The translations under genes were made by a program, and so were the position numbers. The notes beneath the pieces were generated by a model. The model ran no database searches. It was not told the origin of the DNA and saw only the letters and a program-made list of their open reading frames with translations. Positions 6,294 through 15,892 of a stretch of DNA of 64,000 bases are shown in pieces. Every line of letters begins with the position of its first letter. The stretch's first letter is position 1. Where the stretch lies: NCBI RefSeq assembly GCF_003259505.1, contig NZ_QLLK01000012.1, positions 1 to 64,000 on the forward strand, in the 5' to 3' direction. The stretch comes from Algoriphagus yeomjeoni. Lineage in GTDB: Bacteria > Bacteroidota > Bacteroidia > Cytophagales > Cyclobacteriaceae.

Positions 6294-8303
6294 ATGGAAA
6301 CAACTGATCTGACTTCCCAAAAAATGACTTTTAATCGAAAAAACTACAGCGACGAAATTTTGCTGGAGCTATATGAGTCTTTACTTATGCCCAGACGAAT
6401 TGAAGAGAAAATGCTGATTCTTTTACGCCAAGGCAAAATTTCCAAATGGTTTAGTGGCTGGGGACAGGAAGCAATTTCCATAGGCGTGGTAAACGCACTT
6501 CAAGCAGATGAATTCATACTTCCCATGCATAGAAATCTAGGGATTTTCACGGGGAGAAATATGCCATTGGAGCGACTTTTCGCGCAGTTTCAGGGTAAAC
6601 TTTCCGGCTTTACCAAAGGTCGGGATCGCTCCTTTCACTTTGGGTCCATCGAGCATCATATCGTAGGGATGATCTCTCATCTCGGTCCTCAGTTGGCTAT
6701 TGCAGATGGTATTGGGTTGGCAGATAAACTTTCGAAGGAAAAGAAAGTAACAGTTGTTTTTTCAGGGGATGGGGCTAGTTCGGAAGGGGATTTTCATGAG
6801 GGATTAAATGTGGCTTCTGTCTGGAAATTACCGGTGATTTTTGTGGTAGAGCATAATGGCTATGGGCTTTCCACGCCTAGCGAAGAGCAATTTGCATTCA
6901 ATTATTTCACTGAAAAAGGCCCAGGCTATGGAATGGAAGCCATTCGCATTCAGGGAAACAATGTGCTCGAAGTATATGATCAGATCAAAACACTGGCTGA
7001 AGATGTGCGCCAAAACCCTCGCCCAATTCTCGTAGAAGCAATCACTTTTCGGATGAGAGGACACGAGGAAGCTTCTGGCACCAAGTACGTTCCAAAGCAA
7101 TTGATGGAAGATTGGGCGAAACTAGATCCGGTAGAAAACTACGAGAGTTATCTAGAAGAGATAGGAGTTTTGGATGAAAAGACCAAGGAGAAAGTCAACA
7201 AGCGAATCAAAAAATCGATCAATGAGGCATTGGAAATTGCCTTTGCCGAAGAAAGTATTTCAGCAAACTTAGAAACAGAACTTAGTGACGTCTACGCACC
7301 ATTTTCGCAGGAACTAATCTCTCCTGCTCCAAACTCTCCAAAATCCGAAAAACGGCTGGTAGATGCGATCTCTGATGGACTCCGTCAATCCATGGAAAAA
7401 TATCCAAACCTCATTCTAATGGGTCAGGATATCGGCGAATACGGAGGAGTTTTCAAAATCACGGACGGATTCAAAACCCAATTCGGTGCCGACCGAGTTC
7501 GCAATACGCCTCTTTGCGAAAGCGCCATTATCGGAGCAGGATTGGGACTTTCCATCAAAGGCTACAAAGCCATGGTGGAAATGCAATTCGCCGACTTTGT
7601 CTCAGTAGGTTTCAACCAGATTGTAAACAACTTAGCCAAGATACATTACCGCTGGGGACAGCACGCCGATGTCGTGATCCGCATGCCAACCGGTGCTGGA
7701 ATGGCCGCCGGACCTTTTCACTCCCAGTCCAATGAAGCTTGGTTTTTTCATACGCCAGGGGTGAAAATTGTCTACCCTTCAAATCCTTACGATGCCAAAG
7801 GCTTGCTCAATGCAGCTTTGGAAGATCCAAATCCCTACCTCTATTTTGAGCATAAGGGAATGTACCGATCCATCAGCGAAGAGATTCCTGATGACTATTT
7901 CACGGTAGAAATAGGCAAGGCTTCTTTGGCAAAAGAAGGGAGAAATGTATCGATCATCACCTATGGCATGGGCGTTCACTGGGCAATGAAAGCTAGTGAA
8001 GAACTGAATTTATCAGCTGATATTTTAGACTTGCGCACATTGCTACCTTGGGACAAAGAAGCTGTAAAAGCCACGGTGAAGAAGACGGGCAAAGTGATTT
8101 TCCTTCAGGAGGATTGCTTGACCGGAGGAATCGGCGCAGAGATTTGTGCATGGATTTCTGAGCATTGTTTTGAATATCTGGACGCTCCTGTAATGCGTGA
8201 AGGAAGTCTGGATACGCCGGTTCCTTTTGCGCCAAGTTTGGAAAAGCAGTTTCTGCCGGTGGAGCGATTTAAAGAAAAACTCAATCGATTAATTGAGTTT
8301 TAA
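6294..8303 (+). CDS. Fused alpha/beta E1 component of a branched-chain 2-oxoacid dehydrogenase
   Basis: A 669-residue fusion of the two thiamine-diphosphate E1 subunits. Residues about 15-330 are the alpha subunit (MPRRIEEKMLILLRQGKISKW, then FSGDGASSEGDFHEGLN and VVEHNGYGLS, the GDG...N ThDP/Mg2+ motif). Residues about 345-669 are the beta subunit (LILMGQDIGEYGGVFKIT, DFVSVGFNQIVNNLAKIHYRWG, LEDPNPYLYFEHKGMYR). The complex oxidatively decarboxylates branched-chain 2-oxoacids for branched fatty-acid primers and amino-acid breakdown. The single-chain form is frequent in Bacteroidota. No E2/E3 genes are adjacent. A pyruvate-type substrate cannot be wholly excluded. An alternative ATG exists at 6324. 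Confidence 0.9.
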   Translation: METTDLTSQKMTFNRKNYSDEILLELYESLLMPRRIEEKMLILLRQGKISKWFSGWGQEAISIGVVNALQADEFILPMHRNLGIFTGRNMPLERLFAQFQGKLSGFTKGRDRSFHFGSIEHHIVGMISHLGPQLAIADGIGLADKLSKEKKVTVVFSGDGASSEGDFHEGLNVASVWKLPVIFVVEHNGYGLSTPSEEQFAFNYFTEKGPGYGMEAIRIQGNNVLEVYDQIKTLAEDVRQNPRPILVEAITFRMRGHEEASGTKYVPKQLMEDWAKLDPVENYESYLEEIGVLDEKTKEKVNKRIKKSINEALEIAFAEESISANLETELSDVYAPFSQELISPAPNSPKSEKRLVDAISDGLRQSMEKYPNLILMGQDIGEYGGVFKITDGFKTQFGADRVRNTPLCESAIIGAGLGLSIKGYKAMVEMQFADFVSVGFNQIVNNLAKIHYRWGQHADVVIRMPTGAGMAAGPFHSQSNEAWFFHTPGVKIVYPSNPYDAKGLLNAALEDPNPYLYFEHKGMYRSISEEIPDDYFTVEIGKASLAKEGRNVSIITYGMGVHWAMKASEELNLSADILDLRTLLPWDKEAVKATVKKTGKVIFLQEDCLTGGIGAEICAWISEHCFEYLDAPVMREGSLDTPVPFAPSLEKQFLPVERFKEKLNRLIEF

Positions 8304-8306
8304 GCT

Positions 8307-8327
8307 AACTCTAGGATTAGAGTTTTT
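8307..8327 (+). terminator. Terminator after the E1 gene
   Basis: AACTCTA and TAGAGTT form a 7-bp stem with a GGAT loop directly after the stop, followed by a short T run (TTT). Confidence 0.45.
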
Positions 8328-8523
8328 AGTTGACTCACAAGAGGTATAAACTAAACACCATTTTCTAATCCAAATACACCAAAATCTACCTATGCCTTTG
8401 GCATAAAGCAGATTACTTGTAATTTTCACTGAATTACATAAACCACAGGTTTATCCTGTTTTTCAGATTACAACTTTCTCTAATCCTTTTCATTTCAATA
8501 ATCCTTTTTAACCACCATTTCCT

Positions 8524-9852
8524 ATGAGAAAAAACTACTTTATAGTTCTACTTCCCGCACTGTTCATCTTTTCTATATCAACCTCCAAAGCACAATCTTT
8601 TGTTGGAAGTACAGTTGATAATTATGCGGGAATTCAATCCGTGCTAATCAATCCTGCCAATTCCGCGGACTCTAGAATGAAGCTCGACATCAACCTATTT
8701 TCTGCCAGTGCTTTTGTGGGAAACGATTTCATCAGTGTGGATTTAAGTAATCTTAAAAACTTTACTGATGGTTTCGACTTTGATACTGATGCGGAAAAGA
8801 ATCCAATGGACAACAACAATTTTTTTGGAAACGTGGACATCCTCGGTCCTTCTGCCCTTTTCAATCTCAATGAAAAAAGCAGCATCGCACTGACCACGAG
8901 GGCTCGGGGATTTTTCAATCTTCATAATATTGGTGGAGAACTTTACGAAGTAGCAAATAGTGGTGTTGATGTAGATAATTTCAATCTATCAATGAATAAC
9001 TTGTCTGGTGTTGTTCATGCTTGGGCAGAATTTGGATTAACCTACGGCAGGGTAATTTGGGAGCAGGATAAGCATTTCTTAAAAGCAGGAGCTACGCTTA
9101 AATACCTAGCTGGGGCAGGTGGAGTATTTGGATTTAGCCCAAACTTATCGGCTAACTACAATTCAACCAGCGACGCACTCACTACGGGAGGAAATCTTAA
9201 CTATGGCTATACCTCTGGATTTGATTCAGAAGAAATCAACTTTTCCGATGTCACTGGAGGTTTTGGGGCTGACTTAGGAGTGGTGTACGAATTCAGAGCT
9301 TCGGACGATTGGGATGAAAATCCTTACAAACTCAGAGTGGGACTTTCTGTGACTGACATTGGAGCGATCAACTACAGTGGCACGAGTAACTTTCGCTACG
9401 ATATGAATGCAACCATCAATGCAAATGAATTTGAAGAAAAAGACTTAGAGGAAGTTCTTGCGGACAATTATCAAGGTTCAGAAACGATTGAAAAAACTAA
9501 GTTTGGACTTCCAACCGCGATTCAGGTTTTTGCAGATTACAGTATTACCAAACGCTTTTTCGTGAGTGCTCAGGGAGCTATTTCGGTCAAAAAAATTTCT
9601 GATATTCCTGTAAGCAATATTATCAATACTTTCTCAGTTACTCCTCGATTTGAAATGAAATGGATCAGCGTCTATAGCCCGATCAGTTTAAGACAATACG
9701 ATTCCAGCGTTGCTTGGGGATTTGGTTTCCGGGCTGGTCCAGTAACCATAGGTTCCGGATCTATTCTAACAAATCTGATTTCTAGTTCCTCCAAAAGTGC
9801 AGATGTGTATGTAGGGTTAAAAATACCGCTTTACAAAGTATCTGCTCTCTAA
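8524..9852 (+). CDS. Outer-membrane barrel-like protein (DUF5723 family)
   Basis: A 442-residue protein with a clear signal peptide cleaved after SKAQ. It opens with SFVGSTVDNYAGIQSVLINP and NPANSADSRMKLDIN, the hallmark of DUF5723 proteins, which are predicted outer-membrane beta-barrels often linked to OmpA-type proteins. Alternating amphipathic strands fill the rest, ending ADVYVGLKIPLYKVSAL. Its role is unknown; such proteins resemble the PorV/FadL-like barrels of the phylum. It stands alone, followed by a very strong terminator. Confidence 0.75.
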   Translation: MRKNYFIVLLPALFIFSISTSKAQSFVGSTVDNYAGIQSVLINPANSADSRMKLDINLFSASAFVGNDFISVDLSNLKNFTDGFDFDTDAEKNPMDNNNFFGNVDILGPSALFNLNEKSSIALTTRARGFFNLHNIGGELYEVANSGVDVDNFNLSMNNLSGVVHAWAEFGLTYGRVIWEQDKHFLKAGATLKYLAGAGGVFGFSPNLSANYNSTSDALTTGGNLNYGYTSGFDSEEINFSDVTGGFGADLGVVYEFRASDDWDENPYKLRVGLSVTDIGAINYSGTSNFRYDMNATINANEFEEKDLEEVLADNYQGSETIEKTKFGLPTAIQVFADYSITKRFFVSAQGAISVKKISDIPVSNIINTFSVTPRFEMKWISVYSPISLRQYDSSVAWGFGFRAGPVTIGSGSILTNLISSSSKSADVYVGLKIPLYKVSAL

Positions 9853-9896
9853 AGTAAAAAAGGTCTGGGATTTCGAAATCCCAGACCTTTTTTACT
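9853..9896. terminator. Strong palindromic terminator
   Basis: A perfect 44-bp palindrome, arms 9853-9874 and 9875-9896, centred on TTTCGAAA with A-rich and T-rich outer ends (AGTAAAAAAGG ... CCTTTTTTACT). It starts just after the stop of the DUF5723 gene. Its symmetry would let it work in both directions. Confidence 0.9.
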
Positions 9897-9965
9897 TGCT
9901 CTATGACTTTTCCGCCGCAATTAGTGTCTCACTAACTGAAAAAAAATATAGTAACCTTGTAGTTT

Positions 9966-10009
9966 CGGTGCGTGAGACACGCACCGAGGCGCAAGTCCCA
10001 GACCTTTTT
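9966..10009. repeat. Hairpin plus partial copy of the adjacent terminator
   Basis: CGGTGCGTG and CACGCACCG (9966-9986) form a 9-bp stem with an AGA loop. It is followed by TCCCAGACCTTTTT (9996-10009), an exact 14-base copy of the terminator's 3' arm at 9880-9893. The hairpin is not followed by a U-tract on the strand of the GH5 gene, so it is more likely a repeat relic than that gene's terminator. Confidence 0.5.
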
Positions 10010-10032
10010 ATTTTTCTGATTCTTTGACTTTT

Positions 10033-11193
10033 TTAAATCTGCGCCCTCAGCAAATCCAAAAACTTCCGATCCAGCTTCTCCCCATACCAGTCTTCGTAGT
10101 CCACATCTTTTCGGCCAGAGTTCATCACCCCAAAAGCTCCTGAGAATTCCCATATGCCAAAGCCAATTCCATTCTCCTTCAAAACTTTCAACACCTCACC
10201 GAACCAGCTTAGGAATACGTCGTGCGGAGTTTCATTATAGCAGCCACATTCACCACAGTGCACCCCTATTCCCTGATCGACCAACTCTTTCCAAGGAGCA
10301 TAATACCTTCGGATTTCTTCTATGTCAAACGTTCTTTCGCCTTGCTTCAATGGCCAATCAACTGGTGGTACTGTTGACGGATCCTTGTAAACCCAACCCG
10401 CTTTGTAATGTGATATCGGGAATGGATGATACCCACGGCAACTTTGCGCCAGCTCCAAATCCGCCAACTCAGGCATGGCCGTACCTCCGCCCCCATTCCC
10501 ATCAGCGATCACCAATCTGGACTTTTTCACAGATCTGATCGTATCTAACGCCGCTTCAGCCACTCTGTGATAATCGGCTATTTCTACTGGTCCACCCGGA
10601 CTGTGCTGATCATTGGGATCTTCACGCTGATAGGGTTCATTGACCAGATCAAAGCTTAAGTTCTTCTTGGAGATTCCTTTGTAGCGATTTGCCCACATCT
10701 CCCAGTGCGCACAGAATGCATCCTGAGCTTCCTGATCTTTCCAAAGATTATAGGGTTCTACGAAACCCGCATTGATGCAAAATCCCGGGGCTCGATGGAG
10801 ATTCAAACTCACATGCAATCCCTGAGAAATACAGCGCTCGACGAGTTCATCCACTTTCTCCAAACGACTTTCATCAAAATTCAATACCTCATCTGGCCGA
10901 ATCGGACGAGAGCGATCGATATCTAAATAGCTAGGATAAGAAATAGGAATTCGGGCAAAATCAAATCCCCAATCGGCTATCCATTTCACATATTCTGGCT
11001 TGGTGGGCCTACCACGATCTGGATGATCTGAGAAAAAATCGAGTAGGTTAAAGCCTTTCCAGGCAGGTAGCTTGTTTTTGGATTTGGCTACTTCGGCTAA
11101 AGCAGGAAGTGAAGTACTTCCTGCCAAGCTAAGTCCTGCGCCTAGCAAAGCAGATTTCTTAAGAAAATCCCTGCGGGAATCTGAGGTATTCAT
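10033..11193 (-). CDS. Glycoside hydrolase family 5 (cellulase-like), Tat-exported
   Basis: A 386-residue protein with a twin-arginine signal (SRRDFLKKSALLGAGLSLAG), so it should be exported folded. The barrel carries KGFNLLDFF at strand 1, FARIPISYPSYL at strand 2, LNLHRAPGF, then DLVNEPY with acid/base Glu186, and VHCGECGCY with nucleophile Glu315; the last strand has GFGIWEFSGAFGVMNS. These are the GH5 landmarks, so hydrolysis of beta-glucans or beta-mannans is likely, though the exact substrate is unclear. It is divergent from the barrel-protein gene at 11341. No polysaccharide-utilisation genes are adjacent. Confidence 0.85.
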   Translation of the reverse strand: MNTSDSRRDFLKKSALLGAGLSLAGSTSLPALAEVAKSKNKLPAWKGFNLLDFFSDHPDRGRPTKPEYVKWIADWGFDFARIPISYPSYLDIDRSRPIRPDEVLNFDESRLEKVDELVERCISQGLHVSLNLHRAPGFCINAGFVEPYNLWKDQEAQDAFCAHWEMWANRYKGISKKNLSFDLVNEPYQREDPNDQHSPGGPVEIADYHRVAEAALDTIRSVKKSRLVIADGNGGGGTAMPELADLELAQSCRGYHPFPISHYKAGWVYKDPSTVPPVDWPLKQGERTFDIEEIRRYYAPWKELVDQGIGVHCGECGCYNETPHDVFLSWFGEVLKVLKENGIGFGIWEFSGAFGVMNSGRKDVDYEDWYGEKLDRKFLDLLRAQI

Positions 11194-11340
11194 GGGTTAG
11201 TTATAGGTTTGACATCATTAAGATACTAAAGTCAACCAATCCTACAGAAGACAATACATAGATGGTTTCTTCTTTATTTTACAGGGATTCAGAAAACAAA
11301 ACCACCTCTTTTTCACGTATGCATAACTAACTCTCTACTT

Positions 11341-12036
11341 ATGCGAAAATACCTATTCATTCTTTTACTTCTGATCAGCACAACAAGCTTGCATGCTCAA
11401 TTCTTTATAGCTGGTGGACATCTCAATGGAGGCTTGCCTGTTTCGAAACTGAAGAAAGAAGTGGACAAAACTTTCTTCCCAACTCTCAGTGGGATCTTAC
11501 TCTATGAACTCTATAATCAGCCAATACAACTGGGATTGGAAGTTGCGTATGGCATTTACGGAACCAAAGTAGAAAAGCGGAACGACCTGTATCCAGGGTA
11601 TACAGATGAATTTCGCCTGAGAAGAAACAACAATTACACCTCAGGAATGGCGGTTTTTAGATACTTGCCTTCCCTCACGAGCAAAGTTACTCCCTTCATA
11701 GAGATTCAAGCAGGTGCTAACTATCTCTATTCAAGATTTAAAATTCGGGCATCTATTTTTGAAGAAGTATTTGAAGCAGGAAAAGACATGCAAGATTGGG
11801 CTTTTGCCTATAAAATCGGCGGGGGAGTTCAATTTCCACTTCCGGGAATAGATGGGGGAAAACTGGAGCTGAGAGTCACTTACCAAGACGGAGGAACTAT
11901 GCGATTTCTAACCAGAGGCGATACCAATTATTTGCCTAATAAAGGTGATGGTGAATTTGAATATAAACCTCGGAATAGTCCGCTGCAGCTTATTAACGCT
12001 TCAGTGGGGATTGTAGTTTATGATGCGTTTAGGTGA
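11341..12036 (+). CDS. Outer-membrane beta-barrel-like protein
   Basis: A 231-residue protein with a signal peptide cleaved after SLHAQ. It has alternating amphipathic strands, frequent aromatic and glycine residues (IQLGLEVAYGIYG, FIEIQAGANYLYSRF, ELRVTYQDGGTMRF) and a C-terminal strand ending YDAFR, all in keeping with a small barrel. The function is unknown. It converges on the operon at 12041, with only 4 bp between the stops. Confidence 0.6.
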   Translation: MRKYLFILLLLISTTSLHAQFFIAGGHLNGGLPVSKLKKEVDKTFFPTLSGILLYELYNQPIQLGLEVAYGIYGTKVEKRNDLYPGYTDEFRLRRNNNYTSGMAVFRYLPSLTSKVTPFIEIQAGANYLYSRFKIRASIFEEVFEAGKDMQDWAFAYKIGGGVQFPLPGIDGGKLELRVTYQDGGTMRFLTRGDTNYLPNKGDGEFEYKPRNSPLQLINASVGIVVYDAFR

Positions 12037-12040
12037 AAAA

Positions 12041-13174
12041 TCACTTATATATCCTCTCTCGTATAAACTGCTCATCGATTTCCATCTTTTTATCTGGCTT
12101 CTCGTCTACTAAACGATGAAAAACCAACTTCCCCCTGTTTTGCTTGGTAAGATTTACTGAGTCACTTTTTATGCTGCTTTGCTTGATTATTTCTACTGAT
12201 TTAAGGTAGGATCTTCCTTCAATTTTAAAATAATCTACTCGGAAACTCACATTACCTCTTGTGTAAGATTGCATTAAATTCCCCTCTTCCTTATAGGGAG
12301 AAACCACTTCTATACTTCTGATGTGATTGGTATTTCGATCTATATCGAAAGACACCTTATAGCCATCGGACTCTTTGGTAACCTTTACAAAAGTTTCTTC
12401 ACCGATAGCATATAAATCCTCAAAGAACCATTCGCCAGTAAAAACCATCTTGGAATCGATAAACAATGCTTTCTCTAAGGTGTTTTTTAATGTAAGAAAT
12501 TGTATAAAGTAAGTATCATCACCTTCAGGCTTGCCAAATGGAAAAGTAAAGTGCACCATTTCAGCTACGGTGATAAGTGAATATTTTTGGTTTCCTTTCA
12601 GCTCATTTACTTTGATCAAATAAGCTTTATCATTCCTTATGTGCTTATTTTTTCCCTTGGCACTTCGAAAACCCTGTGCCTCCATCAAAATATCCATCGC
12701 ATACGCAAAAGTAGTTTCTTCATCCTCAATAACTTCTTCCTCGTAAGTAGCAAGCCCTATGTAATCTTTGGTATAGAAAGTTATATCGGCAAGGTCGATC
12801 GTATTCCGCAAAAACTCTTGTGGAGATATACCGATATCAATCACATTAAACTCATCCAACTGTATTTCCGACTCTTTGAGAAGAATTTGATTAGTCTGAC
12901 TAGAATTAAGCTCAGATATTGGGATAATTGCTGCCTGAAATCCTATAAAGGAAATAATCAATCGACCACCTGAATTCTCTGGTTGGATCCGGATTTCACA
13001 GCGACCATCTACACCTGAAACTGCTCCATTCAGCGTTCCCTCTACCTGCACATGAGCATAGGCGATAGGATTATTTGTGTCGTAAGAACGTATAGAAAAT
13101 GAATACGATTGGCCAAAAATCTCTGGACTTACAAAAAGACAAATCAGTAGTATCCACACAAAAATCTCACGCAT
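12041..13174 (-). CDS. Secreted protein with carboxypeptidase-regulatory-like domain
   Basis: A 377-residue protein with a signal peptide ending IFGQ. Residues about 25-105 form a carboxypeptidase D regulatory-like beta-sandwich (IRSYDTNNPIAYAHVQVEGT, NGAVSGVDGRCEI, ISFIGFQAAIIPIS), the domain that also precedes many TonB receptors. The larger C-terminal part (about 150-377) is typical of uncharacterised Bacteroidota surface proteins and has no recognised catalytic motif. Its ATG overlaps the stop of the upstream propeller lipoprotein gene (TAATG at 13172-13176), so the two are translationally coupled. Confidence 0.65.
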   Translation of the reverse strand: MREIFVWILLICLFVSPEIFGQSYSFSIRSYDTNNPIAYAHVQVEGTLNGAVSGVDGRCEIRIQPENSGGRLIISFIGFQAAIIPISELNSSQTNQILLKESEIQLDEFNVIDIGISPQEFLRNTIDLADITFYTKDYIGLATYEEEVIEDEETTFAYAMDILMEAQGFRSAKGKNKHIRNDKAYLIKVNELKGNQKYSLITVAEMVHFTFPFGKPEGDDTYFIQFLTLKNTLEKALFIDSKMVFTGEWFFEDLYAIGEETFVKVTKESDGYKVSFDIDRNTNHIRSIEVVSPYKEEGNLMQSYTRGNVSFRVDYFKIEGRSYLKSVEIIKQSSIKSDSVNLTKQNRGKLVFHRLVDEKPDKKMEIDEQFIRERIYK

Positions 13175-14328
13175 TAATAATTCAGTTTAAACTTATACAC
13201 CACTATTTCCTCATTATCAGGATTGTCCAAAGAGCCATCCGCATAGTAATAGTCCCCAATTTTACCGATTACGCTAAAGAAGTTAGGAACTTCAACGTCT
13301 CCTACAAGACGCTTTTGGTGATAAACCTGCATGCGTTGTGGGTTAGTTCCCAGCTCGAAGGAATTGGGATCAGGGTTACCAGCAGTGTAAGTTCTGAAAA
13401 CCAATTCATCTTCAGGGATTACTTTAATGTATTTGTAAAATCCCTTTTGAGTTTGATTAATCCGCCAGTAATCCTCCCAATCTTCTACCGTACTAACTTC
13501 CCGGTAGCTTTGATCCATACCGACTCCTTTGTTTCCAAAGGCCTCCTGAACTTCAAAATCCTCATTCAGAATATAGATAAGCGAATCTGGCTCGAAGCTG
13601 ATATAAATTTCCTCTGCCAAAAAATCATGGAAGTAATAATCGAAATGGGGTAAATAACTGTAGTTCTGATAAATCGCAGGCCTTTTACCCAACAACTCTA
13701 CCACCTTGCCTGTATTTAGATCTACCTTGCCATAAAGCGGAGCTTTCTCATAATACTCCTTGTGCATTACAAAATTGAACCCTGGGTTTGAGGATTCAAT
13801 TTTTGTATATAGAAATCCATCTCTGACTTCCAGTTGATTTCCCCAATATTTCACCTCATATATTCCAATATCATCTACTTTAGGATTTGATTCAACTTCT
13901 TTTATATCACTTGAATGACTGAAGTCCAATAGTGTTCTATTCAAAAGACTGTTTGATTCATTGAATTCAAACAAAGTCCATCCATTCATAAAATATTTCC
14001 TCCCTTTATAACTAGTATAGGTCTGAAAAACAGGTATCTCTGATGGACCTTCTCCATTAGAAATTGGGATTCGCAAAAACTCACCATCTTTATTGAATTC
14101 AATAACCTGCATAGAGAGGCGATCCAAAAAAAGTAGCTTATCCTCCTCAAGCTCTACTGATCCTTTACCAACAAAACCTTCATAGTTAAACTGGACTTGC
14201 TCCAATTCTAAGTTTGTGATAACAATATTTTTTAGCAGCTGGGGGTTAGTAGCTGAGGAAAGTTCATCTGGCTTTTGCGGGCTACAGCCAAAAAATATAA
14301 ATAGTATAAAAATATAATTTAAGCGCAT
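13174..14328 (-). CDS. 6-bladed beta-propeller lipoprotein
   Basis: A 384-residue lipoprotein (lipobox FIFFGC, Cys near 15). It shows SVELEEDKLLFLDRLSMQVIEFNKDGEFL, then the motif NGEGPSEI near residue 93, characteristic of the six-bladed propeller lipoproteins (DUF4221/BF3164-like) of Bacteroidota. Further blades can be followed to the end (GDYYYADGSLDNPDNEEIVVYK). Function unknown; such proteins are surface or periplasmic and often duplicated. It is coupled to the carboxypeptidase-regulatory-like protein gene downstream and is paralogous to the lipoprotein at 14521, 192 bp upstream in the same direction. Confidence 0.7.
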   Translation of the reverse strand: MRLNYIFILFIFFGCSPQKPDELSSATNPQLLKNIVITNLELEQVQFNYEGFVGKGSVELEEDKLLFLDRLSMQVIEFNKDGEFLRIPISNGEGPSEIPVFQTYTSYKGRKYFMNGWTLFEFNESNSLLNRTLLDFSHSSDIKEVESNPKVDDIGIYEVKYWGNQLEVRDGFLYTKIESSNPGFNFVMHKEYYEKAPLYGKVDLNTGKVVELLGKRPAIYQNYSYLPHFDYYFHDFLAEEIYISFEPDSLIYILNEDFEVQEAFGNKGVGMDQSYREVSTVEDWEDYWRINQTQKGFYKYIKVIPEDELVFRTYTAGNPDPNSFELGTNPQRMQVYHQKRLVGDVEVPNFFSVIGKIGDYYYADGSLDNPDNEEIVVYKFKLNY

Positions 14329-14520
14329 ATGCTAAATTGGATAGTCAATTAGATACTTTTTTCCTTAGCTATTAAATTCAAAACAAGAAAGTAAACCCCA
14401 CTGTTTTTAATCTATTAGTTTTTAACTAAGAAAGCAAATCAAAAAAAGTTAATCTTCATGGAAAAGTTTGAGTTCATAAGTTAAAAAATCTAATTACTTA
14501 TTTACACTCAGTATTACAAT

Positions 14521-15705
14521 TTACTCCTCCACTAACCTAATCTTATAAAACAGATTATAATCCCGCTCTACTTCTCCGTCGGCTGCTTTGATGATTAGCG
14601 TACCATCTGGCAAACCAAGATTTACCGATCCTGCCACCGGGAACTCATTCAGAATTCCGATTTGACGATCTCCTTTCACGACAATATTCCGCAGTTTTCT
14701 ATACTTAATCATGGCATCTCTATATTCTGGATCTGATTGGAAATTCTCGCCTTTGGCTCTAAAGCCATTATACACATCCTCAGGCATAGCTGTATAGAAC
14801 TGCACTAATTGGTATTCACCAAACGCTTTGATATCAGCGAAACCAGGATAAATCATCCCTTCTTTTTCTGAATCTGCCTCATGCCCTTCTCTATCTGGAT
14901 GACTTAATTCTACTCCTGTTTCATATATTAGTTCGTAACCATCCAACCTGTACAAGCCCATTTGATTTCCTTTTACTGGCAAAGAAGCTACTTTTCTTGT
15001 TTTGGGATTGAAGCTCAAGAATGGATAACTCTCACCAACCCATTTTTGGATTTTCTTGGGCTCCCAATCCTCCGGATAAGTATTTACATAAGTTATTGAA
15101 TCCTGATCCAGATCATAAATAAATCCAGTATTCGCTTGGTTATAAAAATCCGCTCCAATCTTCTCATGATCAATAGCTGCTTTGGAAAAGGAATTAGGCT
15201 CCTCACCTACTATAAATGATTTTCCCTCTTCTTCAAAAACAGAAAATGACTGCTTGTAATTATATATGGAGAGGGAATTCAATTCAACAAGGGTACCATC
15301 AAATTTCTTGATCTTTTTGAAATCCAAATTATATAAACTAAAATCCATCGTGCCAGAAAACTCCTTAAAAATATAGCCCTCCTCACCATAAAATCGGCCC
15401 TCAGCCACCATTTGAATCTGGTCAGGGCCTTCACCGGCTATATCACGATTGTCAATAATCTCCCCTTCCCCATTCACTAAGAAAATGTTTCCCTTTCTAA
15501 GTTCCTTCATCAGATATAAGTCCTTAGATGGTAAATAGTCTAGGACCGCTAACATTTCCAGCGCATCAACCATAATAGAATCCACAACCTCAAACTGAAG
15601 TTCTTGAGTTGGGTTAGCTGGAGTTGAAGTGGTTTCTTTTTCGGAGCAAGATAAAAATAGGCTTGCAAAAAGTGTGGTAAGGATCAAAAAAGGAGATTTA
15701 GTCAT
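14521..15705 (-). CDS. 6-bladed beta-propeller lipoprotein (paralogue)
   Basis: A 394-residue lipoprotein with lipobox LFLSC (Cys near 20) and a polar Thr/Pro-rich linker. It has the propeller signature AGEGPDQI near residue 92, as in its neighbour at 13174, and repeated strand patterns (GYIFKEFSGTMDFSLYNLDFKKIKKFDG; YELIYETGVELSHPDREGHEAD). It ends with DGTLIIKAADGEVERDYNLFYKIRLVEE. The pair looks like an old tandem duplication. No function is known. The 192-bp gap to the next gene suggests separate transcription. Confidence 0.7.
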   Translation of the reverse strand: MTKSPFLILTTLFASLFLSCSEKETTSTPANPTQELQFEVVDSIMVDALEMLAVLDYLPSKDLYLMKELRKGNIFLVNGEGEIIDNRDIAGEGPDQIQMVAEGRFYGEEGYIFKEFSGTMDFSLYNLDFKKIKKFDGTLVELNSLSIYNYKQSFSVFEEEGKSFIVGEEPNSFSKAAIDHEKIGADFYNQANTGFIYDLDQDSITYVNTYPEDWEPKKIQKWVGESYPFLSFNPKTRKVASLPVKGNQMGLYRLDGYELIYETGVELSHPDREGHEADSEKEGMIYPGFADIKAFGEYQLVQFYTAMPEDVYNGFRAKGENFQSDPEYRDAMIKYRKLRNIVVKGDRQIGILNEFPVAGSVNLGLPDGTLIIKAADGEVERDYNLFYKIRLVEE

Positions 15706-15781
15706 GGTTATGATTTAAGGTTTTAAGTTAGTCGAGAAAGGTGGGGATTATAGGACAATGACTTGCATAAAAAACAATCAT

Positions 15782-15818
15782 CCCCGTGATTTTAAAAATT
15801 TATCTTAAAATCACGGGG
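15782..15818. terminator. Terminator downstream of the RND operon
   Basis: CCCCGTGATTTTAA (15782-15795) pairs perfectly with TTAAAATCACGGGG (15805-15818) over a 9-base loop. On the reverse strand it is followed by ATGATTGTTTTTTAT, so it should end transcription of the RND operon. Confidence 0.7.
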
Positions 15819-15892
15819 GTAAGGTTTTAGTTTTAAATCATAGTACAATTAAGATCCAAAACCTTTAATGCGGTGGATAGAGACTTTACCTG

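Noticed and set aside
13099-13653. Forward open frame of 184 codons
   Set aside because: Antisense to the two overlapping lipoprotein/CarboxypepD-like genes, with no recognisable protein features.
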